Origin: Branchiostoma floridae
Lineage: Eukaryota; Chordata; Leptocardii; Amphioxiformes; Branchiostomatidae
NCBI RefSeq assembly: GCF_000003815.2
Contig: NC_049995.1
Span: 11,638,933 to 11,702,932, forward strand
Length of the DNA stretch: 64,000 bases
Reading direction: 5' to 3'
In this document: in pieces, positions 54,744 through 64,000 of the stretch
Position numbering within the stretch: the first letter of the stretch is position 1
How the letters are laid out: every line of letters begins with the position of its first letter
The notes under the pieces: generated by a model
Told to the model about the DNA's origin: nothing
What the model saw: only the letters and a program-made list of their open reading frames with translations
Databases searched by the model: none
Translations under genes and position numbers: made by a program

Positions 54744-55334
54744 TAGTGCAAGTCAGTTAATTGCACGTCGAATAAACACACACTTCGGTCAATTGCATGA
54801 AATCCCCAAAGCTCAACCCGACTCCCATTCACTCCATTGTTAGTGACTTCGCTTATCTGCACGACGAAAAGTCACCAATGCCGGATAATTGCACAAATAT
54901 TGGTCAACCATCGTCGACAAATTGACTGTACTAGTCTAGATGTTGTCTAACACGAAGAAAGCACTAGAATCTAACGGACGTATTCTGTGTATGACTGGAT
55001 GGCTAAAGTACCATACAATCGTTCGTAAGAGGCAGATTGTATTCTTTTCAAAGTCTTTTGTAACAGACTGATATATGCTGTTCCAGGTTTGGGAGTCCCT
55101 TCCTTGCTTCCAGACGACAAAAGCTAGCCTCAGATTCGGCATCGTTCTTCTTTGCAGGTACAGCAGAAGCCGCTTAAATGCACGGACTATTTGCCAGTAA
55201 ATTTCGTGCAATTATCCGGCTGGTGCAATAATGCGAAGCTATCTAGGTGGGCCGCACCGGTTTGGGATTTGGAGATTCCGTGCAGTTAACAGAAGTGTGC
55301 GTTAATCCGTTGTGCAAGTAACTGGCTTCTACTG
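54744..55334. mobile_element. 591-bp pogo-like MITE
   Basis: The terminal inverted repeats share CAGTTA(A/C)TTGCAC, then ACACACTTC/GCACACTTC, then AATC(C/T)CCAAA. Subterminal copies of GGATAATTGCAC continue the similarity for about 170 bp with indels. TA flanks both sides (54742-54743, 55335-55336). The CAGT ends and repeated TTAACTGCAC-type motif resemble pogo/Tigger elements. No transposase ORF. Confidence 0.75.
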
Positions 55335-55741
55335 TATATGGTTTCATATGGATCGGGTTCAGAATGAAGTTTCATGTGAAAAACTTTATTTTTTAAAGTA
55401 ATTTAGCAATCTTCCATTGCATTGCATCACTAAATAACGATAATAATTTTATTGCACAACAATTTTACAAGCTGCAAAGTCCCATAAGGCTAATCTTCCC
55501 AACACGAGGGTGTGAGGTATGGAGTGATAATGGACGTTTACAATCATTGGAGGGATTTAGAAGACCAACATTTTCCAAAGATTATGTTTGTTACGAGCAC
55601 TTTGTTTTCTTTCCACTTTTTAAAGAAGTTTTTTTTACCTGAACACATGAGAACAGGGATTGTAGGTAGAAAGTTAAGAAAGTTGAAGTTTGAAGGTAAA
55701 AAAGAAACTAATGTTTATTATGCGTCACACTTCTAGCAGAT
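55335..55741. other. ZNF2 upstream region
   Basis: Contains a retroposon 3' end in minus orientation (55430-55500: ATAATTTTATTGCACAACAA then TTTTACAAG) and a probable splice acceptor CTTCTAGCAG just before the ZNF2 ATG. Confidence 0.45.
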
Positions 55742-57790
55742 ATGGAAGATTCCAGCTGTGAATATTCTATTGGCCATTCTGGGGAGGAGATGATCTATCC
55801 TGGACATCCTGGGTTGGAGATGGTCCAACCCGAATATCCTGTGAAAGAAATGGACTGTACTAAACACCCTGCGAAGGGGAGTGACAGAACGGAGACCCAG
55901 ACAGCAGACATTGGCCTGCAGCAGGAAACGTGTGATGTGAATTTTATCCAACCTGACAACACATCAACCTCAGAGTTACAGGAGAGCAAAGGCAATGTGC
56001 AAATGCATGTGGTTAAATATATGGGCAAAAAAACCTACACTTATGGGGAGTGTGACTATTCTACTACACAGAAATGCAATTTGGACCGACATCTGATGAA
56101 ACACACGTCGGGTGAAAAGCCCTACATGTGTGGGGAGTGTGGGTACAGGACAGGTAAAAAATCCCGCTTATCTGTGCACATGGGAACCCATACAGGAGAC
56201 AGGCCCTATAAATGTGGGCAGTGTGACTTTTCCGCTGCACAGAAAGGCAACTTAGACCAGCATATAGCAGCAAAACATAGTGAGAGTCCCTACATGTGTG
56301 GGGAGTGTGGGTACAGGACAGCTTTTTTAAAAGTCATATTTATCCCGACATATGACAACCCACACAGGAGAAAACCCGTACAAGTGTGACCAGTGTGACT
56401 ACTCTGCTGCTGTGAAATCTGCTTTGTGCAAACATCTAAAGAAACATACAGACGGAGGGCACTACGTGTGTGACGTGTGCGGGTACAGGACACTTTATAG
56501 ACCAACTTTAGCTCGACACATGAGAACCCACACAGGAGAAAAACCCTACAAGTGTGACTACTGTGACTTTTCGTCCGCACGGAAATGTGATTTGAAAAAA
56601 ACATGTAGCAAACCACACTGATGACAAACCCTTTATGTGTAAAGAGTGTGGGTACAGAACACACACTAGGTCTTTCTTATCCGTACATATGAGAAAGCAT
56701 TCGGGGGGAAAACCCTTCAAGTGTGATCAGTGTGACTATTCTGCTGCACAGAAACGCCAGTTGGACAAACATGTAATGAAACACACTGGTGAGATGCCTT
56801 TCATGTGTGACGAGTGTGGGTACAGGACAGCTTATAGAATAACCTTATTCCGACACATGAGAACCCATTCGGGGGAGAAACCCTACAAGTGCGACAAGAC
56901 TATTCTGCAATACAGAAATACGATTTGGACAAACATCTAGGAACACACACTGGTGAGAAACTCGATCTACATGTGTGTATTGTGTGGGTGCAGGACAGCT
57001 ACGACGTCTAACTTATCCAAACATATGAGAACGCATTCAGGGGAAAAGCCCTTTAAGTGTGACCCATGCAACTATTCTGCTGGACTGAAATGTAGTTTGG
57101 ACCGACATCTAATGAAACACACTGGTGAGAAACCCTACATGTGTGGGGAGTGTGGGTACAGGGCAGCTGAAAAGTCTGTCTTATCACGACATATGAGGAC
57201 ACATACTGAGGAGAAAAACCCTATAAATGTGACCAGTGTGACTTTTCCGCCGCAGACAAGTCCACATTTAGAAGGCATCGGACAAAACACACTGGTGAGA
57301 AACCATACATGTGTGAGAAGTGCGGGTTCAGGACATCTTGATCGTATTCCTTTACTGTGCACATGAAGACTCATCAAAAGTCAAAAAGCCAAAGTCCTTT
57401 CCTCGCCTGATGGTGCATAGTGGACCATCTCTGTTACAGTAGCCCCGGGCCACACAACTTTGTGCAATCACTACAGCAGGGGGCTAGTCCGCTCGTAGTG
57501 GTGTGTACATACTCTTTCCTGAATGCTAAGTGCTCAGCAGAGAAAGCAGCATGTACCATTTTTAAAGTATTTGGTGTGACTAGCGGTCAGGGATCGAACT
57601 CGCGGCCTACCGAATGCAAGGCGAACACTCTACCCATTCGGCCATTGCACCGGCGGACCCATAAATACATGAGGACTCATACAGGAGAAAAAAAACCTGT
57701 AAGTTTGACCAACGCGACTATTCCACGGTCTAATTTAGCCCGATATATTAACACCCAAACAGGAGAAAAAAAAACAGCTTTGTAACTACT
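55742..57790 (+). pseudogene. C2H2 zinc-finger pseudogene (ZNF2), about a dozen finger units
   Basis: It starts well: ATG two bases after a CTAGCAG acceptor, and a leader with DRTETQTADIGLQQETCDVN shared with ZNF3. Alternating KC(D/G)QCD(Y/F)SAA and MCGECGYRTA fingers follow with TGEKP linkers. The reading frame then breaks repeatedly. There is a shift near 56330 at a T run, one near 56600 at an A run, a loss inside a finger near 56895, a small gain near 56965 and one near 57215. After that come a stop near 57340, a SINE (about 57400-57655), and two final eroded fingers (57660-57785). Such changes at homopolymers could partly be sequencing error, but their number argues for a dead gene. A polyadenylation signal remains at 58178. 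Confidence 0.82.
57400..57655 (-). repeat. tRNA-derived SINE inserted in ZNF2
   Basis: On the minus strand the head has an A box TGGCCGAATGG (57634-57644) and a B box GAGTTCGATCC (57590-57601), with a CTTGCATTC anticodon-like loop (TGC, Ala-type). The body follows: AATACTTTAAAAATGGTACA, TGCTGCTTTC, GCACTTAGCATTCAGG. It separates zinc-finger remnants. Confidence 0.8.
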
Positions 57791-58177
57791 CTGCTGCAAG
57801 AAAATCTCACCTGTCGAAAATTTGACAAGACGTACCAAAGAACCAACATCTACGGGTGGAACAAATATACAGCATACAACGTTTTGCCTTCAAACCTTAA
57901 CGTGAATGGTAATTGAATGGTAAGAAGATTTTCTTGTAGAAATTGTAGATGTCACGGAGGTATCTAAATGTGTTCGGCACTGATGTTTTATTTGTTTTAG
58001 TTTACTTTTTTCGAAAGAATAACTTTTTGCAACATCTCGCAGTATAATATATACGTAGCTTACAATTAGCATATTGCGTATTGTCTACATGTACTTAGTA
58101 TTCCATGTACTTGTATTCTGCGTTTATTCTGTATTATTAGTTTGAGAACTTGGTGCTGTTTGGTAAAGATGATTCAA

Positions 58178-58183
58178 AATAAA
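58178..58183 (+). promoter_or_regulatory. polyadenylation signal behind ZNF2
   Basis: AATAAA about 390 bp past the last finger remnant. Confidence 0.5.
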
Positions 58184-58504
58184 GGAGTGTAAATTAAATA
58201 TTGTATTTTGATTCTGAATGCATTATATATTAGTTTAGCAGTGTTGCATATTGTGTTTATTGTTTATATCCAATCGTTGCGTTCTTTTGGTCCAAGGCCT
58301 AGGGAATTCTAAAACTCCTGCGTATATCAGCCGATTTTGTTGCTATTGCCTGCTGATTGGGCCTAGAAGTGGAAGCCTCACATCACAACCTAAGAAAATG
58401 TGGAAAGCTTAAGGCGATGGTAACATACATCGCACGATTTACTGCGACGGAGATTCCATGCAATTTGTTTGTGTAAACTTGAGCGCAACAAAATTGCTTG
58501 GTTT

Positions 58505-58620
58505 TGCATAAGGTCTTTTGCAGAGTTCACTACTCATGTGCGGGCGACAAGAATCCTGGGTAATATGTCAAAGGTGAAGGCCCATCAGAAGTAAACGTTG
58601 CGTAAATGTCCCATTGCCCC
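58505..58620 (+). repeat. half of the 48332-type MITE
   Basis: CTCATGTGCGGGCGACAAGA, ATCCTGGGTAATATGTCAAA and GGTGAAGGCCC match the left arm and start of the MITE at 48332-48557. The other end is missing. Confidence 0.65.
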
Positions 58621-58694
58621 ACAAATTAATCAGACTCAAGTCTATTGGTGAGTTTTTTTCTATATATATAATGAAGAAAATATTTAAAACAAGT

Positions 58695-59960
58695 GCTTTA
58701 AAAAGGCTGTACCTTGCCGGGTAGTAGGGATTTCGTCAGGAAAAGGTACCTCGGCGCTTCACCAGTGTTCATCAGTTAACATGAGGATCACATCAAAATA
58801 ATCAGAGACAACCACATGTCGCCCCCCTCCCACCTCAATTCCTGTACGGGAAAGCTTTAGTGACTTCTCCAGCTGCCAATCCAGTCTCAAATCTATTTTT
58901 CACACAATACAAACTCTATCAAGGACATTCATAGTCACAAATGTCTTTAAAATGTACTTACCTGGCTACTAGTCCCGAAGTTTGCGGCTATTTTTTTTGT
59001 TTCATGTTGTTACAATGTACAAAGAGCGACACCTAGCAACTTCAGTATGAAATGCAGCAAAAATCCCCAAGTGTAGGGAAATTTACCTCATTAACATAAT
59101 CTATGTCAGATAAATTATTGGCACAATAAACGGGTATTGTAAAACTTTTTGACCCACAATGAGTATGCATTATTCTTTATTACAAAATAAATTCCTTCTG
59201 ATGCAATTTTTGATATATCTTTATGATAAACATGGGTTAAAGCGTAGATTTATTTACGCTGGACCACATACGTCTAAAATACAGTTTTAATACTGGCCTG
59301 CAATGTACCCTTGTCTAACTAAGCCATAAAATTGGGCAAAGAGAAAAGGGCCTTTTGAAGGGCCTTTGGAGGGGCTGGGTTAACATTGAACCATTGATTG
59401 AACCATTGAACCATTGAAACATGTAAAGATCGGGCCTTAGCCCGGCAAGGTAAACAAGAAATCTTTTAAGAAAAGCTGTGCATTGCCGTGTATTTTATGA
59501 CTGAATTGCTGAGAGCGACACCTAGCTTCTTCAGTAGGAAATGCAGCAAAAGGGGTTATTGGAAATTTACCTCATTATCATAATTTATGTCACATGAATT
59601 ATTGGCACATTAAACAGGTTTTGTAAAACTTTTTGACCCACAATGAATATGCATTATTTTTCATTACAAAATAAGTTCCTTCTGATGCAATTTGTGATAT
59701 ATCTTTATATAAACATGGTGAGTTAAAGCGTAGATTTATTACGCTGGACCACATACAGTAACATGCGTCTAGAAGAGCGTTTTAATACTCGCCTGGAATG
59801 TACCATTGTCTAACTAAGCCATGAAACTCGGCAAGGAAAGAAGGGCCTTTGGAAGGGGCTTTGGAAGGGCTGGGTTAAAAGGTCCGTCCAACCATGGAAC
59901 CATGGAAGAAAGCTGGCATAAGGCATTGCCGCTGGCGCGGCAATGCAAAAACAAGCCTTG
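58695..59960. repeat. two tandem copies of an inverted-repeat element
   Basis: Copy 1 (about 58705-59455) is bounded by CTGTACCTTGCCGGG and CCCGGCAAGGTAAAC. Copy 2 (about 59470-59950) is bounded by CTGTGCATTGCCG and CGGCAATGCAAAAAC. The interiors align from 59021 with 59511: GAGCGACACCTAGC, AATTATTGGCACA, AAAACTTTTTGACCCACAAT, TTCCTTCTGATGCAATTT, ACGCTGGACCACATAC. Copy 1 has about 300 bp more near its left end. No ORF. Confidence 0.75.
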
Positions 59961-60039
59961 GTAGCCTCAAAACTACGAGAATAGAGCGTTATGCAGCAAA
60001 CTTTAATTTGACCCATTTGTTAAGTAATCAGGTTTGTGA

Positions 60040-60183
60040 CCTCTGACCTTAGCCCCGTCAGTTAGCTAGCATCCGCCATTTTTGTTTTACGTCGTCGTCT
60101 TTTGCACTCATCTCCTCCAAACTTACGCGATTTTTACGTAATTACAGAAGCAGCAGAGACCGCTAACCACCATAGACCTACAG
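60040..60183 (+). promoter_or_regulatory. candidate ZNF3 promoter and non-coding first exon
   Basis: Ends in a strong donor CCTACAG|GTAAGGC (60183|60184). The next good acceptor upstream of the ZNF3 ATG is CATTTTAG (62305-62306). The exon start is not visible. It is unlike the ETS-rich ZNF1 promoter. Confidence 0.45.
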
Positions 60184-60394
60184 GTAAGGCATGTGAATAC
60201 CGATAAATATGCATAGGTGGTGTTTGTTCAGTGGTAAACTAGAATTATAGAGGTGTGATTGCGATCGGTTGCTTGCCGGGGGGTGGGCGGCGGGCTTGGG
60301 TTTGTTTGTTTGTTTGTTGTTCATTGAAAGCAATAAGTTATGTAATGATTAGCCCACTCCATTGTAATACCATATCAAAGAATTATGTTAGCCC

Positions 60395-60500
60395 TTATTG
60401 AATGAATGAATAAAGACCTTTATTGCACATTTTTGCCACACCAGGCTATTAACTACAGGTCACAGCAAGACATGTTGAAGAGTTAAGTTAAGTTCACAGA
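60395..60500 (-). repeat. retroposon 3' end with ATTC-type tail, copy 3
   Basis: The reverse complement ends AAAAATGTGCAATAAAGG TCTTTATTCATTCATTC (two parts), like 34645-34745. Confidence 0.55.
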
Positions 60501-60974
60501 TACAAAATGAGGCTATTGCTGGATAAATTCAACTTCTCCTTGCTTTTCTGTTATAGTGGAGGTAAAAGAGCAGATATGTGTTATGGTCGATGGTTTGTCT
60601 AGTTGCATTAGGAATGTGGAATTTTTCTACAGAACTTAGGTGTATGAAATAAGGAAATTGGTTTTATATAACCTTATACAGTTAATTTCTCTCTACGGTA
60701 TACAATCTACACTCTACTACAAAATGACGTTCGTACTCTATTCTATCTAAATTGCAATATTTGCATAGTCTTTGTTCCAGAGGGGTGCAAGTATGTCTTC
60801 CTGTTTCAATATGAAGTTTATGGCAGCTTATGTTACTAATATGTTTCTATCCCGTACTTTGTGTAATAGTTGCCATACATTGTACCGTGTGCAATTGTCG
60901 TGCAATTAAGTTCTCTCTGTAACGGCTGCCAAATATAAATATCGATTTGTACCTTCAGAGTACGGTTAGAAATC

Positions 60975-61165
60975 TTCTTCTTCGTCTTCTTCCGGTTACT
61001 TGTCAACTTCATTAAATTGAAGGCTCTGGGGTAAGGGTACTCTGTGTGTGGAGGAGGTGGTCGCTTGGTTTTGTAATTTGAATTTCTGCTTGTTTGAGTG
61101 AGCGAGAGTCCAGCTCCTCAAGGGCAGGATGCTACTCCCTGTCCGCCACCCTACAGTTGGGTTGT
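60975..61165 (+). repeat. dispersed repeat, copy 2 (partner at 10395-10590)
   Basis: Shares GAAGGCTCTG, GTGGTCGCTT, CTCCTCAAGGGCAGG and TGTCCGCCACCCTACAG in order with 10395-10590. Confidence 0.65.
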
Positions 61166-62308
61166 GGTGAGTACCCAAATGGTACAGAAATCACGAACAA
61201 AAGTTTTTGATGTTATGATTAAGTATCAATGATAGATCAATTGACGATGACTTTGCTCTTAATGGGTTAGTAGGATCAAGGAGGTTTTATCAAACCTTGA
61301 TAAGACCTAGCTTTGATAAAATCTCCTTGGTAGTATGTAGTCGTACAAACACCGTAATACGATTTTTTTCCCTGTGGTCATCTGTATACTGTGAATAAAA
61401 GCTGTTCACCTCTCACTTGAGCAGCTATGGAGTACACGGTGCACACACCAATTCTTCCGCGACAGGGGTCCAAGATAGTGCGCGAGAAAAATGTGACGAA
61501 AGGGTCTCGAGGGACTATGTTTGAGCTCAAATTTCTCATAATCTGCTGCGAAGTGTCATTTAATACTGGCATGGCTAAAAAGCGTAAGAAGTGATGTGTT
61601 TTTGGTGCAAACTGGTTTTGGGCCCGAGGATCACTTCCTTGTATTTCTACGCGTTGGAAGTGATTCGCCCGTTGACCCAGATTCACCGTCCATATGCGTT
61701 CTGTGAGCCGTGTTGCTATGCCTCGCGCGTCTGGTTATTGTAAAAATCTCAGTGTTACGATTTTCTTTATTTTAAGCCTGATTAATCCAAGGTGTATTCT
61801 CTTTCCGACAATATCAGTCATTTTCATGACTAAACTATAGGTGATGGGTTTATTTCCACGCCAAAATCCCCCTTTTTTTGCATACTTTTTTACGTGAAAA
61901 AAACTTTTCTCCCCCCAGAATTACGAAAAGTGGAGAGAGTGAAGAAACTGAAACCCGGCTGTTCTTAAAGCTGAAGTAATAACCTTCATTCCCATATACG
62001 GCTTTTCTGCTTTAGATTTATTTTCTTGAAGAGACGGCCTCTCGACTTGAGGGTGCGCAGCCTCGATTTGAGACCCCAAATAAACTGGGGTGTGCACCGT
62101 TCAATTCAATCCTATATCCAAATAACGTATAATTACATAATTATGACTTTGTCAAGAATCTGCATTGGTAAACCACTGGAAACACAACTGAGGAGCTTAA
62201 ACAGGTCCAAATTGGACAGAAGAATTTGTTGTGTTAAGTCTGAACCTGGTTTGCAAAAGACGTACATGAATTAATCTTTTTTACTCATATTTCATCATCA
62301 TTTTAGAG

Positions 62309-63694
62309 ATGGCGGAGTTAACATGTGTGCCACCTGTTGAAGACCTTCACGCAGAACAAACTGCGAACGAGACGCACATCAAAGAGGAGCCTACAGGAGA
62401 CACTGGATGGGAACAGGATGAACAAGAGAACGTGCTGTGCCAGGAAACGTACAGCGAAGACCACAAAACCCACAACTACCACAATGAAACCAAACTAACT
62501 GGGTATGCTCGGAGCGAGACTTACAACAGTTGGAAACAGACAACAGACACGGGACGGCAGCAGGACGAGAAAGAAGTCGTTCAGGACGACGAAACGTGCG
62601 GTGTAAAAGCAGAAATTGAGTCCAGTTGTGGATTTGTTAGTATAAGAGAACATCCTGGGAAGGACTTGGAACTTCATGGAAACCTTAGGAAGAAGAGAGA
62701 CAGAAGGGAGACCCAGACAACAGACATGGGCCTGCAGCAGGAAACATGTGATGTGAACTTTCCCCAACCTGACAACAAACTACCCTCACAGGCACAGGAG
62801 ACCATAGGCATTACTGGAATACATGTGGGTGAACACCGGTGGTTGGATACCGGTGAGAAACCTTTCATGTGTGGGGAGTGTGGGTACAGCACGGCCCATG
62901 GGCCTAGTTTATACCTACATATGCGAACCCACACAGCGGAGAAGCCCTACAAGAGTGACCAGTGCGACTATTCTGCGGCACAGAAATTGAATATGAACCA
63001 ACACCAAGCAAAACACACTGGTGAGAAACCCGACATGTGTGCGGAATATAGGTATATGACAGTGCACAAGTCCAACTTAACCCAACACATGAGAACCCGT
63101 GCAAGGCAAATCCCCTACAAGTGTGACCAGTGCGACTATTCCGTACGACGGGAATCGCATTTAGTCCAACATTTGAAAAAACACACCGGTGAGAAACACT
63201 ACATGTGTGGAGAGTGTGGGCACAGGACAGCTTACAAGTCCAGCTTATCCCAACATATGAGAACACATACAAGACAAAAAACCTACAAGTGTGACCAGTG
63301 TGACTATTCTACAGCAGACAAATCCGCTTTGGCCAGTCATCAAACAAAGCACACTGGTGAGAAACCCTACATGTGTGGGGAGTGTGGATACAGGGCAGCT
63401 CGAAAGTTCCATTTAATCCTACATATGAGAACTCATACAGGAGAGAAACCCTACAAGTGTGACCAGTGTGACTATTCTGCTGCCCAAAAGTCAAATTTGG
63501 ACCAGCATCTGTCAAAACACACCGGTGAAAAACCCTACATGTGTGGTGAGTGTGGGTACAGGACAGCTCATAAATCTGCCTTGTCTCGACATATGAGAAC
63601 CCATGCAGGAGAAAAATCCTACAAGTGTGCCGCACAGAAATCTTCTTTGGATCAACATCTATCAATACACACAGGTAAGAAATCGTACATGTGA
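62309..63694 (+). CDS. C2H2 zinc-finger protein (ZNF3), ten finger units
   Basis: Predicted nuclear DNA-binding protein of 461 residues. The ATG lies two bases after a CATTTTAG acceptor, so the 5' UTR is spliced. The acidic N-terminal 185 residues have no KRAB or BTB domain but contain two SUMO-type sites, IKEE (24-27) and VKAE (99-102). The segment RRETQTTDMGLQQETCDVNF (132-151) is shared with pseudogene ZNF2. Ten C2H2 units follow from residue 188, alternating MCGECGYRTA and KCDQCDYSAA types. Units 1 and 4-9 look intact. Unit 2 has the first Cys as Ser (216), unit 3 has Tyr for the second Cys and Arg for the last His, and unit 10 lacks five residues around its second Cys. The frame ends at KSYM, and a decayed further finger follows. 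Expressed or not, its finger array is eroding. Confidence 0.85.
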   Translation: MAELTCVPPVEDLHAEQTANETHIKEEPTGDTGWEQDEQENVLCQETYSEDHKTHNYHNETKLTGYARSETYNSWKQTTDTGRQQDEKEVVQDDETCGVKAEIESSCGFVSIREHPGKDLELHGNLRKKRDRRETQTTDMGLQQETCDVNFPQPDNKLPSQAQETIGITGIHVGEHRWLDTGEKPFMCGECGYSTAHGPSLYLHMRTHTAEKPYKSDQCDYSAAQKLNMNQHQAKHTGEKPDMCAEYRYMTVHKSNLTQHMRTRARQIPYKCDQCDYSVRRESHLVQHLKKHTGEKHYMCGECGHRTAYKSSLSQHMRTHTRQKTYKCDQCDYSTADKSALASHQTKHTGEKPYMCGECGYRAARKFHLILHMRTHTGEKPYKCDQCDYSAAQKSNLDQHLSKHTGEKPYMCGECGYRTAHKSALSRHMRTHAGEKSYKCAAQKSSLDQHLSIHTGKKSYM

Positions 63695-64000
63695 CGTGAG
63701 CGTATACAGTTTAGCAACGAAATCCGACTTATCAAAAGAAATGAGAACCCTTACAAGTGAATTTTCTTTTTCAAAAATTTGATCAGTGCGTGTCTTTTGC
63801 GTGAGGGAAATTTAATTTAGAGAAACAGTTTGTCTCCAATATAAGCTCCTTGGTAACACACTGATAAGTAACTAGTAGTGCAGCCGGGAAGTTGAATAAT
63901 CCCCTTGTGGGTGGAGAGGAGAGACACTGTAAACTCACCTCTTCCATGTTCTATCTAATTTATGGTTTTCTCAGGGAGGTCAGTTTATATTCGGTATGTC
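63695..64000 (+). other. ZNF3 3' flank with an eroded finger
   Basis: Past the stop, sequence such as AATCCGACTTATCAAAAGAAATGAGAACCC still resembles a finger helix in broken frames (KSDLSK..MRT). No other gene is seen before the window ends. Confidence 0.5.

Larger units (their letters stand above)
60184..62306 (+). other. probable ZNF3 first intron and its repeats
   Basis: No gene. It holds a TTTG microsatellite (about 60300-60320), a retroposon 3' end in minus orientation (60395-60500), the second copy of the dispersed repeat (60975-61165), and a 30-nt stretch at 61574-61603 resembling the end of KLHL exon 5. Confidence 0.5.

Noticed and set aside
57590-57645. tRNA-Ala-like gene on the minus strand
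   Set aside because: A and B boxes are present, but stem pairing is poor and a SINE body follows, so it is the head of a SINE.

Overview
This window looks like a lancelet (Branchiostoma, amphioxus) genome scaffold. This is inferred from content, not from a database match. The genes have short spliced exons with GT-AG introns and AATAAA signals. There are tandem arrays of BTB-Kelch genes and C2H2 zinc-finger genes, a CR1-superfamily LINE, tRNA-derived SINEs and many small DNA transposons. One run of 100 N (5485-5584) is an assembly gap. Nothing resembles an operon, a ribosome binding site or a CRISPR array.

Layout. 1-5480: a plus-strand C2H2 zinc-finger gene (ZNF1) with a non-coding first exon, followed by a second, orphan copy of that promoter and first exon. 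5585-54290: seven minus-strand, head-to-tail BTB-BACK-Kelch genes, called here KLHL-A to KLHL-G from low to high coordinate. All have five coding exons with the same intron phases (0, 0, 2, 2). A fossil Ty3/gypsy LTR element (16070-25158) and a nearly complete CR1-like LINE (to about 28712) lie between KLHL-B and KLHL-C. 54290-58200: a pogo-like MITE, then a zinc-finger pseudogene (ZNF2) broken by several frameshifts and a SINE. 58690-59960: a tandem pair of inverted-repeat elements. 60040-63694: a third zinc-finger gene (ZNF3) with a probable non-coding first exon and a 2.1 kb intron.

How the genes may work. BTB-BACK-Kelch proteins are usually substrate receptors of Cullin-3 ubiquitin ligases: BTB and 3-box bind CUL3 and the Kelch propeller binds the substrate. 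Here the BTB/BACK exons are nearly constant between paralogues, while the single Kelch exon, and the BACK-Kelch hinge encoded at the end of exon 4, differ strongly. Six genes (A-F) share a proximal upstream block with a DR1-like (nuclear-receptor type) motif. All seven carry a second, inverted DR1-like motif in intron 1, degraded in F. KLHL-A and KLHL-G, at the two ends of the array, show damage in the 5' part of exon 1. KLHL-G has also lost the GT of its exon 3 donor. The picture is a young, expanding and partly decaying receptor family, flanked by a zinc-finger family with similar birth and death.
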